NCBI GenBank assembly: GCA_036660495.1
Contig: JAVXAN010000001.1
Coordinates: forward strand, 1-51,467
Source of the DNA: JAVXAN01 sp036660495
GTDB taxonomy: Bacteria > Bacillota_I > Bacilli_A > RF39 > UBA660
Reading direction: 5' to 3'
DNA length: 51,467 nucleotides
The notes below the pieces were generated by a model. It saw only the letters and a list, made by a program, of their open reading frames with translations, had not been told where the DNA came from and made no database searches. Positions 39,801 through 48,419 of the stretch are shown here, one piece after another; position 1 is the stretch's first letter; the number at the start of each line of letters is the position of its first letter. The translations under genes were made by a program, and so were the position numbers.

Positions 39801-40499
39801 ATCAATGGTAAAGTAACTAAAATTGATGATGCTAATGGTAAATTTAAAGTTTCTATATCAAATGATGTAGAAACAAGAGAACATACAACTAATTATGGTG
39901 TAAAATTATGCGTTGAATTAGGTCAAGAAGTAAAAGCGGGAGATAAGCTAAACATAGGATCAATTAATCCTAAAGAATTGCTTGCTGTTACTGACCCAAT
40001 TACTGCACAACAATATATTTTAAGTGAAATACAAAAAGTATATAAATCACAAGGTGTTGATGTTTCTGACAAGCACGTTGAAATCCTAGCTCGTCGTATG
40101 ATAGCTAGAATTAAAATTGTTAATGGTGGAGATACTACTCTTGTATCTGGAAAACTTGTATCAATGCAAGAATTTACTAGAATTAATAAAGAATATATTA
40201 TTAAAGGTAAAAAGCCAGCTACTGGTAGACCGATTATGCTTGGTATTACTAAAGCATCATTGGAGACTGATTCATTCTTATCAGCGGCATCTTTCCAGGA
40301 AACAACAAGGATCTTAACAGATGCAGCAATTAAGGGTAAAATAGATCACTTAAGAGGTTTAAAGGAAAACGTTATTGTTGGTAAACTAATACCAGCAGGT
40401 ACTGGAATAAAGGATTATTCCAACGTTGAATATACTCTTGAAAGTGAAAAGGTTGATACTGATGCACTTGATGTGTTAGAAGAGCAGTTAACGGATTAA
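36867..40499 (+). CDS. rpoC: RNA polymerase beta' subunit
   Basis: 1210 residues. The N-terminal zinc finger has CSCGKYKRLRYKDIVCDRCG (about residues 58-77). The catalytic loop NADFDGDQMAVH is at ~447-458, with the three Asp that hold Mg. Trigger-loop/bridge-helix region GLLQKPNGEVVEIPVTSSFIDGLS, the second Zn site LTCKTENGVCKHCYGRNL, and QSIGEPGTQLTMRTFHTGG follow. Two adjacent ATG codons can serve as start (36867 or 36870), with GGGGAG upstream. Co-transcribed with rpoB and ended by a strong terminator. Confidence 0.98.
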   Translation: MMDANKFEGLKISIASPEIIRGWSHGEVKKPETINYRTLKPERDGLFCEKIFGPSKDYECSCGKYKRLRYKDIVCDRCGVEVTKSKVRRERMGHIELATPVSHIWFFKGVPSRMGLVLDMSPRDLEEVLYFVSYVVINPGAAPLEKKQTLSDKEYRAYYDKYGNTFEVGMGAEAILKLLSAIDLKKEIDAIEKELDGAQEQKRIRLLKRLDILDSFIKSGNKPEWMILTALPVIPPELRPMIQLDGGRFATSDLNDLYRRVINRNNRLKKLLELNAPSIIVQNEKRMLQEAVDALFDNGRRGRNVTGPSNRPLKSLSSMLKGKQGRFRQNLLGKRVDYSGRSVIAVGPTLKMYQCGIPKEMALELFKPHVIHGLVERDIVHNIKSAKKLIESQDERVWDIVEDVIKEHPVMLNRAPTLHRLGIQAFQPKLVSGKAIRLHPLVCAAFNADFDGDQMAVHVPLSEAAQAEARILMLGANNILSPKDGKPIVTPSQDMVLGNYYLTMEKAGLDGEGRIFKDANEVVCAYERNEISLHTRIALPVKALKYKMFTEKQNEMYLVTTVGKVIFNEILPDGFQYINEPTTENFEQLTPDKFFLPRGTNIPEAISKMELVKPFPKGALESIIAQIFKRYKTTETSVMLDRLKDLGFKYSTIAGISLSVADIERSENKLQIVEKSQKTVDTINKQYQRGLITNEERYTKVCEVWTKATNEVEKELKIKVESPSDNSIMMMMNSKARGNLSQFCQLAGMRGLLQKPNGEVVEIPVTSSFIDGLSVSEFFISTHGARKGNADTALKTADSGYLTRRLVDVVQDVIVREDDCGTIQGVNVKAFIDDGSGTVIESLYERILGRFTNKKVINPETKQVIIEKNQLITEQIADKIVNLGIKEVELRTALTCKTENGVCKHCYGRNLATGNIVEIGEAVGIMAAQSIGEPGTQLTMRTFHTGGVASGEDITQGLPRVQELFEARNPKARASVAEINGKVTKIDDANGKFKVSISNDVETREHTTNYGVKLCVELGQEVKAGDKLNIGSINPKELLAVTDPITAQQYILSEIQKVYKSQGVDVSDKHVEILARRMIARIKIVNGGDTTLVSGKLVSMQEFTRINKEYIIKGKKPATGRPIMLGITKASLETDSFLSAASFQETTRILTDAAIKGKIDHLRGLKENVIVGKLIPAGTGIKDYSNVEYTLESEKVDTDALDVLEEQLTD

Positions 40500-40506
40500 T
40501 AAAAAG

Positions 40507-40530
40507 GAGCTTAATTAAAGCTCTTTTTTT
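40507..40530 (+). terminator. rpoBC terminator
   Basis: GAGCTT (40507-40512) pairs with AAGCTC (40518-40523), loop AATTA, then seven T. Confidence 0.88.
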
Positions 40531-40589
40531 GGTTATTGTGTATAATTTTATTCAAACTTAATATTTAATATGGCGTTTATTGTTTTTTG

Positions 40590-40598
40590 TGTTAAAAT
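40590..40598 (+). promoter_or_regulatory. tilS extended -10 promoter
   Basis: TGTTAAAAT only 19 bases upstream of the tilS ATG; predicted leader ~12 nt. Confidence 0.45.
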
Positions 40599-40616
40599 AT
40601 ACTTTAGGTGATTTTA

Positions 40617-41933
40617 ATGGAAGATGTCTATGAATATTTAAAAAACAACATATTGTTAAAAGCAACTGATTCATTGGTAGTTGCCGTATCAGGTGGACCT
40701 GATTCAATGGCATTATTATTTATATTAAAAAGTATGTATAAAGATAATAAAATTATTTGTGCTCATGTTAACCATAGACTTAGAGAAGAAAGTAATCAGG
40801 AAGAAATCAATTTAAAAAAATATTGTTTGATGAATAACGTTATATTTGAATGTATGCATATTGATTCATACGGTAAGGATAATTTTCATAACGATGCAAG
40901 AAATAAGCGTTACGATTTTTTTGATAAATTAATGAATAAATATAAGTCTAAGTATTTATTTACGGCACACCATGGAGATGATCTTATTGAAACAGTGTTA
41001 ATGAGATTAACAAGAGGTTCTACCTTAAAAGGATACGCTGGTATTAGCTTAAAATCTGCTGTTAATAATTATGAAATAATAAGACCATTATTATTTGTTA
41101 CCAAAGATTATTTATTAAATTTTTGTATAGCAAATAAAATAGATTATGCTGTTGATAAGTCCAATTTTAGTGATAAATATACTAGAAATCGATATCGAAA
41201 CAACGTTTTACCATTTTTAAAGAAAGAAAATTCAAACGTTAATAAGCAATTTTTAAAATATAGTAGCATACTTTTTAAATATGATGATTATATAAAACAA
41301 GTTACGGATGAAAAGTATTTAATACTTTATAAAAATGGTAAACTAAATATTAAATATTTTAATAAAGAAGCAGAATTAATTAAAATAAAGTTAATTGAAA
41401 AATTATTATTAGAAATTTATGGTAAAAACATATCATTAGTAGGAAGTAAGCACGTAAATAATATTATTAAAATACTAAATAGTAAGAAACCCAATAATAT
41501 GATTAAATTACCTAATAATGTTTTAGCAATTAAGAATTATAATTATTTTTACTTAACAGACAGTAATGAAACGTTTAATTATTGTTATGAATTTACGGGA
41601 TATGTAGAATTACCTAACAATATGGTTATTAAAACAATTAACACTATAGAAAACACTAGTAATTATGTGGCAGCGTTTGATTCAAAAGAATTATTATTAC
41701 CACTATATGTTAGAAGTAAGTTAGACGGTGATAAAATAGAGGTTTTAGGACTAAATGGTGTTAAAAAAGTAAAAGATATTTTTATTAATGAAAAAGTTAA
41801 TAAAGAAGCAAGAACTACTTATCCAGTACTAGTAGATTCTGGTGGAAAAATTATTTGGCTACCAGGTTTAAAAAAGAGTAAATATGACAAAACAAAGACT
41901 AATAAATATGATATAATAGTTAAGTACGATTAA
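40617..41933 (+). CDS. tilS: tRNA(Ile)-lysidine synthase
   Basis: Attaches lysine to C34 of tRNA-Ile(CAU), so AUA is read as Ile. 438 residues. The PP-loop ATP site SGGPDS is at 25-30; ICAHVNHRLREES, AHHGDDLIETVLMRLTRGS and the substrate domain with the final TilS C-terminal module (KIIWLPGLKKSK) follow. ATG 40617 is six bases from AGGTG; an earlier in-frame codon overlaps that RBS. In B. subtilis tilS-hprT-ftsH is an operon; here hprT is lost and tilS and ftsH lie 11 bases apart. Confidence 0.95.
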   Translation: MEDVYEYLKNNILLKATDSLVVAVSGGPDSMALLFILKSMYKDNKIICAHVNHRLREESNQEEINLKKYCLMNNVIFECMHIDSYGKDNFHNDARNKRYDFFDKLMNKYKSKYLFTAHHGDDLIETVLMRLTRGSTLKGYAGISLKSAVNNYEIIRPLLFVTKDYLLNFCIANKIDYAVDKSNFSDKYTRNRYRNNVLPFLKKENSNVNKQFLKYSSILFKYDDYIKQVTDEKYLILYKNGKLNIKYFNKEAELIKIKLIEKLLLEIYGKNISLVGSKHVNNIIKILNSKKPNNMIKLPNNVLAIKNYNYFYLTDSNETFNYCYEFTGYVELPNNMVIKTINTIENTSNYVAAFDSKELLLPLYVRSKLDGDKIEVLGLNGVKKVKDIFINEKVNKEARTTYPVLVDSGGKIIWLPGLKKSKYDKTKTNKYDIIVKYD

Positions 41934-41944
41934 GGAGGATTTGA

Positions 41945-43906
41945 ATGATACAACAAAAACAAGATATAAAAAAGGGAATGGTCCCTTACGTATTATTATT
42001 AATAATTGGAATACTAATAATGTTTTTTTATAGTATGATGAGTAATAATACTAATGAGCTTACTTATGATGAGTTTTCTAAAGCTTTAAACAAAAAAGAA
42101 ATTAAGGAAATAACTATAACTCCAAGTACTAGCGCTTATACGTATGAATTAACAGGTAAATTAAAAGGATATGAAAAGGGAGAAACCTTTGTAGTTAAAA
42201 CACCTTTATCAGATTCTATAATAAATAAAATAATAGATGCTAGTGATGAAAATGGTTTTAAAGTAACTGCTAAAGCAGATCCTGCATCAAGTACTTGGCT
42301 AGTATTTTTGCTTAACGTTGCGCCATACTTATTATTAATAGGGGTTGCCTTTTGGTTTTTCACAAGACAAGTAAATAATAATAAGGGTTCGATGGATTTT
42401 GGAAAAAGTAAAGCAAAGTTAAATGCTGATAAAGGTGTTGTTACCTTTAAAGATGTAGCAGGCTTACCAGAGGAAAAAGAAGAACTTCAAGAATTAATTG
42501 ATTTTTTGAAAACACCAAAGAAGTTTCAAAAATTAGGTGCTAGAATACCTAAAGGGGTTTTATTGGTAGGCCCTCCAGGAACAGGTAAAACTCTATTAGC
42601 TAAGGCTGTAGCCGGAGAGGCTAACGCGCCATTTTATTTCATTAGTGGTTCTGATTTTGTTGAACTATATGTTGGAGTTGGGGCAAGTAGAGTTAGAGAT
42701 ATGTTTAAACAGGCTAAGCATAATGCTCCCTGCTTAATATTTATAGATGAGATAGATGCTGTTGGAAGACAAAGAGGAACGGGTATTGGTGGTGGACATG
42801 ATGAACGCGAACAAACGTTAAACCAATTACTAACGGAAATGGATGGCTTTGGTGCTAACGAAGGTATAATTATTATTGCAGCAACTAATAGACCAGACGT
42901 TCTTGATCCAGCACTATTAAGACCTGGAAGGTTTGACAGGCAAGTAACGGTAGCGTTACCTGATATAAAAGCAAGAACCGAAATTTTAAAAGTGCATGCT
43001 AAAAACAAAGTTATGGCTAAAAGTGTCAACTTACATAACATTGCCAGAAGATGCGTTGGATTTAGTGGGGCTGATTTAGAAAATCTTCTAAATGAAGCAG
43101 CTTTATTAGCTGTAAGGCGAGAAAAAAATGCGATAACAATGTCAGAAATTGATGAAGCAATTGACAGAGTTATTATGGGACCTGCAAAACTTACTAAAAA
43201 GTATACTGATAATGAAAAGAAGTTAGTAGCTTACCACGAAGCGGGGCATGCCGTACTTGGAATTAAGCTTGATGATGCAAATGATGTTCAAAAAGTTACT
43301 ATTATTCCAAGGGGTCAAGCTGGTGGATATAATTTAATGATGCCTAAAGAAGAAAAATACACAGCTACAAAAACCGAATTATTAGAACAAATAATGGGAC
43401 TTTTGGGAGGCCGTGTAGCTGAAGAAGTTGTGTTCAATGAAATTACAACTGGAGCGCATAATGATTTTGAGCAAGCTACTAAAATAGCAAGAAGTATGGT
43501 AACTGAGTATGGAATGAGTTCCCTTGGACCGGTTCAGCTTGAAACACGAAGTGAAGGTGCTTTCTTAGGAAGAGATTATAATAAAAACCGAAATTTCTCT
43601 GACCAGGTTGCTTTAGAAATAGATAATGAAGTAAGAACGATAATTAATGGATGCTATGATAAGGCAAAATTAATGGTAATTGAAAACAGAAAGTTATTAG
43701 ATCTTTTAGCAACAACGTTAATTGAGTGTGAAACCTTAACGAAAGAACAAATAGATTATTTGGCAGAATATGGTAAAATGCCAGAAGAAGAATTGCTTGA
43801 TGATCTGTCATTAGCAAAATTAAAAGAAATGGCAAAGGAAAAAGAAATTGCTGGATATTCTTCAATGAATAAAGAAGAACTAAAAAAAGCAATAAGCGAA
43901 GATTAA
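41945..43906 (+). CDS. ftsH: ATP-dependent membrane zinc protease FtsH with SAP/Rho-N-like tail
   Basis: 653 residues. Two membrane helices (about 13-31 and 116-138) flank an extracytoplasmic domain. The AAA+ module has Walker A GPPGTGKT (about 209), IFIDEIDAVGRQR and the second-region-of-homology stretch with RPGRFDRQV; the zinc motif is HEAGH (about 430) with a later Asp. Role: quality control of membrane and regulatory proteins. The last ~32 residues (LAKLKEMAKEKEIAGYSSM, then NKEELKKAISE) resemble SAP or Rho-N helix-extension-helix modules, unusual on FtsH. AAGGAGG precedes the ATG. A terminator follows at once. Confidence 0.96.
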   Translation: MIQQKQDIKKGMVPYVLLLIIGILIMFFYSMMSNNTNELTYDEFSKALNKKEIKEITITPSTSAYTYELTGKLKGYEKGETFVVKTPLSDSIINKIIDASDENGFKVTAKADPASSTWLVFLLNVAPYLLLIGVAFWFFTRQVNNNKGSMDFGKSKAKLNADKGVVTFKDVAGLPEEKEELQELIDFLKTPKKFQKLGARIPKGVLLVGPPGTGKTLLAKAVAGEANAPFYFISGSDFVELYVGVGASRVRDMFKQAKHNAPCLIFIDEIDAVGRQRGTGIGGGHDEREQTLNQLLTEMDGFGANEGIIIIAATNRPDVLDPALLRPGRFDRQVTVALPDIKARTEILKVHAKNKVMAKSVNLHNIARRCVGFSGADLENLLNEAALLAVRREKNAITMSEIDEAIDRVIMGPAKLTKKYTDNEKKLVAYHEAGHAVLGIKLDDANDVQKVTIIPRGQAGGYNLMMPKEEKYTATKTELLEQIMGLLGGRVAEEVVFNEITTGAHNDFEQATKIARSMVTEYGMSSLGPVQLETRSEGAFLGRDYNKNRNFSDQVALEIDNEVRTIINGCYDKAKLMVIENRKLLDLLATTLIECETLTKEQIDYLAEYGKMPEEELLDDLSLAKLKEMAKEKEIAGYSSMNKEELKKAISED

Positions 43907-43907
43907 T

Positions 43908-43943
43908 AAAAAACGTTTAGTTAATAATTCTAAACGTTTTTTT
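43908..43943. terminator. Bidirectional terminator between ftsH and the PBP gene
   Basis: AAAAAACGTTTAG (43908-43920) pairs with CTAAACGTTTTTT (43930-43942) around TTAATAATT. A runs and T runs on both sides allow it to act for both convergent genes; the PBP stop codon lies at its centre. Confidence 0.9.
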
Positions 43944-45863
43944 ATATCCAGGTTCAGTGCCTTTAATATAATATAATATTTTTTTTAATTTTGATTCATT
44001 AGTTGCAACTGCACCGGTTTCTACGTCAGTTAAAACACCTACTACGTTATCTGGTTTTTTATACCATGTTTGTTTTTCATCTCTTAAATAATTTTCAATA
44101 GTATCAGCCCAAATGTTTTTTGCATATTTGTACTCTTTGTTTGAAAGCTTTCGATTATCATCATATCCAGTCCAAACACCAACGGTAATGTCTGGATTGT
44201 ATCCAACTGTCCATAGGTCATAATCTGTAGTACCGCTCTTTACAGCATACTTTCTGGTTATTTTAGGAGCTATAGAGGCACAAGTTGGCGAAGCATAACT
44301 TTTTAAATTAGGATCATATGTATTTGATAGTAATTCATTTAAAATGTACGTATAAGATTCACTTAACACTCTATCTTTATTTTCCTTATGTTTATATATA
44401 ATATCACCATTTCCATCTTCTACTTTTTTAATTAAATGTGATTTAATTTTGTAACCGTTATTAGCAAGTGCCGCATAGGCAGATACAAATTCATCGATAT
44501 ATAATTCGTTAGTGCCTAAGGGTAATGAGGCATTACTTTCTAGTTTTGAAGATATTCCTGCTTTTTTAGCTGTTTCAACCAAAACATTTTCACCTAAAAA
44601 TAAATGAGTTTTAATAGCGTATATATTATCTGAATAAGCAATAGCTAAAGCCATAGTAATCTTATTATTAGGATAAATATCACCATAATTGCTAGGCGAG
44701 TATGTTAACCCATTTTCTAAAGTAAAAGTTGTTGGTTTACTAAGAAAAGTGCTAGCAGCAGTCAAGCCGTTTTCTAAAGCAGAATAATAAAGAAATGGTT
44801 TCATAGCAGATCCAACTTGTCTTTTAGATTGTACTGCCCTATTATATTGAGACTTAGAGTAATCTTTACCACCAGCAAGAGCCATTATTTCTCCGTTATT
44901 AGGATTCATTACAATTGCAGATACTTGCATTTCTTCTTTTTTTTCCATGTTGTTTTTTATACTTTCTTCTAATACTGTCTGAGCTTTTAAATCAAGAGCA
45001 GTATATATTTTTAATCCTTCTTGTCTAATGGTATCGGGACTAACTATTTTTAATTCTTCTAATTCTCTTATAATTGCATCTTGATAATACATAATTGTAG
45101 ATAAGTTTAAATTCTCTTTTTTTCCATAATAAGTTAGCTTTACGTTTAAAGTGTCTTTCATTTCTTTTTTGTTAATAATTTTATTATTAACAAGGGAAAT
45201 CAAAATTTCTTTTTGCCTTTTTTTAGCTTTTTTTTCATTATTTAGTGGTGAATAATTATTTGGTGACTTAGGAATCCCAGCTAACATTGTAGCTTCAGCC
45301 ATTGATAAATGCTTAGAAGATTTATTAAAGTAATATAGCGAAGCATTTTCTATTCCAAGAATCCCGTTGCCGTAGTTTATAGTGTTAAGGTATCCTTCAA
45401 GAATATCTTTTTTTGAATATTGAACTTCAAGGCAAAAGGCATACCATGCTTCTTTTATTTTTCTTGACCATGTTTTTTCGAACGTTAAAAACAAGTTTCT
45501 AGCATATTGCTGAGTAATTGTTGATGCCCCCTGCTTTATCTCTTTTGATTTTAGATTAATAAAAGAAGATTTTATTATTCTAGGAATATCAAATCCATAG
45601 TGTTCATAAAAGTTTTTATCCTCTGAATATATTGTTGCTTTTATTAAGTTTTTATTAATATTATTAAGTTCAATCCATTTTTTTGTACCATTACTCCCTT
45701 CATAAAAACTTTTATTGTCTTTATCATACATGTATATACTGTTTGAATTTTGAATATCAATTTTGTTAAAGTATTTAGCATATACATATAAAAAGCTATA
45801 TAAGATAATGAATGCAATCATTAGGACAAGAATAATTTTAACAAGCAATTTAGTTTTTTTCAT
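43917..45863 (-). CDS. Bifunctional class A penicillin-binding protein (PBP1A type)
   Basis: 648 residues, only minus-strand gene. An N-terminal membrane anchor (about 8-29) is followed by glycosyltransferase family 51: ATIYSEDKNFYEHYGFD (catalytic Glu), KQGASTITQQYARN, and KKDILEGYLNTINYGNGILGIENAS. The transpeptidase has SxxK as SAMK, SxN as SDN and KTG as KSGT, all intact. The protein builds and crosslinks peptidoglycan, so the cell is walled. The start at 45863 (ATG) follows GAGAGG at a seven-base distance; a TTG one codon upstream is possible. No minus-strand promoter is convincing. Confidence 0.95.
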   Translation of the reverse strand: MKKTKLLVKIILVLMIAFIILYSFLYVYAKYFNKIDIQNSNSIYMYDKDNKSFYEGSNGTKKWIELNNINKNLIKATIYSEDKNFYEHYGFDIPRIIKSSFINLKSKEIKQGASTITQQYARNLFLTFEKTWSRKIKEAWYAFCLEVQYSKKDILEGYLNTINYGNGILGIENASLYYFNKSSKHLSMAEATMLAGIPKSPNNYSPLNNEKKAKKRQKEILISLVNNKIINKKEMKDTLNVKLTYYGKKENLNLSTIMYYQDAIIRELEELKIVSPDTIRQEGLKIYTALDLKAQTVLEESIKNNMEKKEEMQVSAIVMNPNNGEIMALAGGKDYSKSQYNRAVQSKRQVGSAMKPFLYYSALENGLTAASTFLSKPTTFTLENGLTYSPSNYGDIYPNNKITMALAIAYSDNIYAIKTHLFLGENVLVETAKKAGISSKLESNASLPLGTNELYIDEFVSAYAALANNGYKIKSHLIKKVEDGNGDIIYKHKENKDRVLSESYTYILNELLSNTYDPNLKSYASPTCASIAPKITRKYAVKSGTTDYDLWTVGYNPDITVGVWTGYDDNRKLSNKEYKYAKNIWADTIENYLRDEKQTWYKKPDNVVGVLTDVETGAVATNESKLKKILYYIKGTEPGYKKTFRIIN

Positions 45864-45923
45864 CAATCAACCTCTCCCATATCTTTATTATTGGTAAAAA
45901 AAGTTAAAATATAAGTAATTTAT

Positions 45924-45953
45924 TTGTATCTTTTTCGTTTTATATGCTATAAT
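45924..45953 (+). promoter_or_regulatory. Promoter of ywiB-argS
   Basis: TTGTAT (45924-45929) and TATAAT (45948-45953), spacer 18, with extended TG at 45945-45946. Lies in the divergent gap with the PBP gene. Confidence 0.65.
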
Positions 45954-45980
45954 GACACTAGAAAAATTTAGGTGATGTTT

Positions 45981-46352
45981 ATGAAAAAAATAAATATATA
46001 TGCATCTATTGCTGGTAGAGTAAATGCTAAAAGCGAATTAAACACGGTAGGTACTATAGATGATAACGTAATTTCATATGATGATGGTGAGGTAAAAGTG
46101 AAAGTATGCTTGCTTAATGATGAGATTTCCATCACAAGAAAAACAAGTGAAATGTTATTAAATTTACAATTTAAAGAAAGCACAAAAAAACTTAGTGAAT
46201 ATAAAATCAACTTAATACCTTCTGTTATGAATGTTGAAACTAATACTAAAAAATTGGAAATACGCAATAATAGTTTAACTGTATATTATGATTTAAAAAT
46301 AAACGGAGTGCATAGCGATACTTTCACATACTATTTAGAATGGAGTGATTAA
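45981..46352 (+). CDS. ywiB: DUF1934 beta-barrel protein YwiB
   Basis: 123 residues of the DUF1934 family, thought to have a calycin-like beta barrel; function unknown. The N-terminus MKKINIYASIAGRV and the later GEVKVKVCLLNDEISITRKTSEMLLNLQF and LTVYYDLKINGVHSDTFTYYLEW alternate hydrophobic and polar residues, as in the barrel strands. ATG 45981 follows AGGTGAT; two earlier in-frame codons overlap the RBS. In B. subtilis ywiB precedes argS; here it ends one base before the chosen argS TTG. Confidence 0.85.
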   Translation: MKKINIYASIAGRVNAKSELNTVGTIDDNVISYDDGEVKVKVCLLNDEISITRKTSEMLLNLQFKESTKKLSEYKINLIPSVMNVETNTKKLEIRNNSLTVYYDLKINGVHSDTFTYYLEWSD

Positions 46353-46353
46353 A

Positions 46354-47982
46354 TTGAATTTAAAGTTAATGATTAAAAAAACTATTATAAAGGCTTTAGA
46401 AGAACTTAATATTGAATATGATAGCAAAAGAATAATTATTGAAATCCCTAAAAATCGAGAAAACGGGGACTTTTCTAGTAATATTGCTATGCAATTAAGT
46501 GGAACACTTAAGAAAAAACCGGTTGAAATTGCAGAACGTTTAGTTAAAACAATGGAAAAAAGTGGAAAAATAGAAAAGTGTGAAATAGCAATGCCTGGTT
46601 TTATTAATTTTTATTTAGATAATGAATATATTTTTAGTGGTATAAAATCAATTATTAAAGATGATTCTAATTATGGAAGAAGTAATATGGGCAATAACAA
46701 AAAAATTAATATTGAGTTTGTTAGTGCTAATCCAACAGGGATTTTACACCTTGGAACGGCAAGGGGTGCTGCGTATGGTTCTAATTTAGCAAACATAATG
46801 ACTTTTGCGGGATATAATGTAACAAAAGAGTATTATGTTAATGATGCGGGTAACCAAATTGATAACTTAGGAATATCTATAAGGGAAAGATATAAAGGAT
46901 TATGCTTGTTGACGGAAAACATGCCTGAAAACGGATATTATGGTAATGAAATAATTAGTATTGCCAAAATTATTAAAGATAAGTATGGTAATGGTAAAAT
47001 TAATGAAAATATAAGCTTTTTTAAAGAAGTTGGAGTTGATTATTTACTTAATATAATAAAAGAAGATTTGTATAATTTTGGGGTTTCTTTTGATATATGG
47101 ACGAGTGAAAAAGAAATTAGGGCTAAAGGAAAAATTGAAGAGTCACTTGATATTTTAAATAAATCTGGATTAATATATGAAAAAGATAATGCTAAATGGC
47201 TTAGAACAACAGCTTATGGAGATGATAAAGATCGAGTTCTTATAAAGTCAGATGGTAGTTATACTTACTTAGTGCCAGATATTGCTTATCATTTAGATAA
47301 GTTTGATAGAAAATATGATGAATTAATAGATGTTTTAGGAGCAGACCATCATAGTTATGTATCTAGGTTAAAGGCAAGTATTGAAGCGTTAGGGTATGAT
47401 CCTAAAATGCTATCAGTAAAACTATTACAAATGGTAAGATTATTAAGAAGCGGTACGATAGCTAAGATGAGTAAAAGAGCTGGTGGAAATATAACTATTT
47501 CAGAATTAGTAGAAGAAATAGGAATTGATGCTGCTAGGTATTTCTTTGCATCTAGGTCATTAGATACACAAATGGATTTTGATATTGATTTAGCAATGAG
47601 TAAGTCAAATGAAAATCCTGCTTTCTATGTTCAGTATGCCCATGCAAGAATATGTTCTATATTAAGAGAGGCACAAGCAAAGAAAATCAAGCTATCATTA
47701 GATGTTAAGGATATTTATTCTAGTGATGCTAAAGCTTTAATTTTAAAAACATATGAGTTTATGGACGTAGTAGAAACTTCTGCTATGAAAAAAGAACCTC
47801 ACTTAATAACAAATTATGTATATGAATTATCAAGCCTTTTCCATAGTTATTATGGAAAAGAAAAGATATTAACAGATGATGAAAACGTTTCATCACAAAA
47901 ATTAAGCTTAATAAAAAGCGTACAAATTACCATTAAAAACGCATTATCTCTTATTGGAGTAAATGCGATAGAAAAAATGTAG
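46354..47982 (+). CDS. argS: Arginyl-tRNA synthetase
   Basis: 542 residues, class I synthetase. N-terminal Add-1 domain (IEIPKNRENGDFSSNIAMQL), then the HIGH-type motif in SANPTGILHLGTARGAAYG, the YYVNDAGNQI signature, the KMSKR motif in IAKMSKRAGG, and the DALR anticodon domain (PAFYVQYAHARICSILR). Start: TTG 46354 has GGAG at 46342-46345 eight bases upstream, whereas GTG 46345 overlaps that Shine-Dalgarno, so I prefer TTG. Confidence 0.96.
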   Translation: MNLKLMIKKTIIKALEELNIEYDSKRIIIEIPKNRENGDFSSNIAMQLSGTLKKKPVEIAERLVKTMEKSGKIEKCEIAMPGFINFYLDNEYIFSGIKSIIKDDSNYGRSNMGNNKKINIEFVSANPTGILHLGTARGAAYGSNLANIMTFAGYNVTKEYYVNDAGNQIDNLGISIRERYKGLCLLTENMPENGYYGNEIISIAKIIKDKYGNGKINENISFFKEVGVDYLLNIIKEDLYNFGVSFDIWTSEKEIRAKGKIEESLDILNKSGLIYEKDNAKWLRTTAYGDDKDRVLIKSDGSYTYLVPDIAYHLDKFDRKYDELIDVLGADHHSYVSRLKASIEALGYDPKMLSVKLLQMVRLLRSGTIAKMSKRAGGNITISELVEEIGIDAARYFFASRSLDTQMDFDIDLAMSKSNENPAFYVQYAHARICSILREAQAKKIKLSLDVKDIYSSDAKALILKTYEFMDVVETSAMKKEPHLITNYVYELSSLFHSYYGKEKILTDDENVSSQKLSLIKSVQITIKNALSLIGVNAIEKM

Positions 47983-47990
47983 GAGGAAAA

Positions 47991-48410
47991 ATGAATATAA
48001 GAAAAATGCCCTTAGAAGACTTAGAATTATTATCATATACAGATATTGCGTATGAATTATTAAAAAGTGATAAAAAGTCAAAGACAACCCCAATTTTATT
48101 TGGAGAAGTGTGTAAATTACTTGAAATAGACGAAAACATGATGTTTGAATTGATTGGTGATTTTTACACAACGCTTACTACAGATAGAAGGTTTATTTTA
48201 CTTGAAAACGCGGAATGGGATTTAAAGGAATTTCACGTGGTTAAGCCAGTAATTGATGATGACGATGATGAAGAAGAAGTTGAAATTGAAGATGATGAAG
48301 AAGTTGAAACAGAAGAAGATGTAGTTGATGAAGAAGATTATGATGGAGACGAGGATACTGATGATCTCGATGATCTTGCAATAGTAACTGAAGAAGAATT
48401 AGAAGAATAA
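47991..48410 (+). CDS. rpoE: RNA polymerase delta subunit
   Basis: 139 residues. An N-terminal HARE-HTH-type domain (residues ~1-85, LSYTDIAYELLKSDKK, FGEVCKLLEID) is followed by a highly acidic, disordered tail made almost wholly of Asp and Glu (residues ~86-139). Delta, found only in Firmicutes, promotes RNA polymerase recycling and specificity. RBS AGGAGG lies before the ATG, eight bases after argS. Its coding region is the source of several spurious antisense frames. Confidence 0.93.
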   Translation: MNIRKMPLEDLELLSYTDIAYELLKSDKKSKTTPILFGEVCKLLEIDENMMFELIGDFYTTLTTDRRFILLENAEWDLKEFHVVKPVIDDDDDEEEVEIEDDEEVETEEDVVDEEDYDGDEDTDDLDDLAIVTEEELEE

Positions 48411-48419
48411 GGTGATAGG

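Noticed and set aside
48231..48240. TTTCACGTGG, parS-like core in rpoE.
   Set aside because: Only ten bases match and flanks do not continue the 16-bp site.
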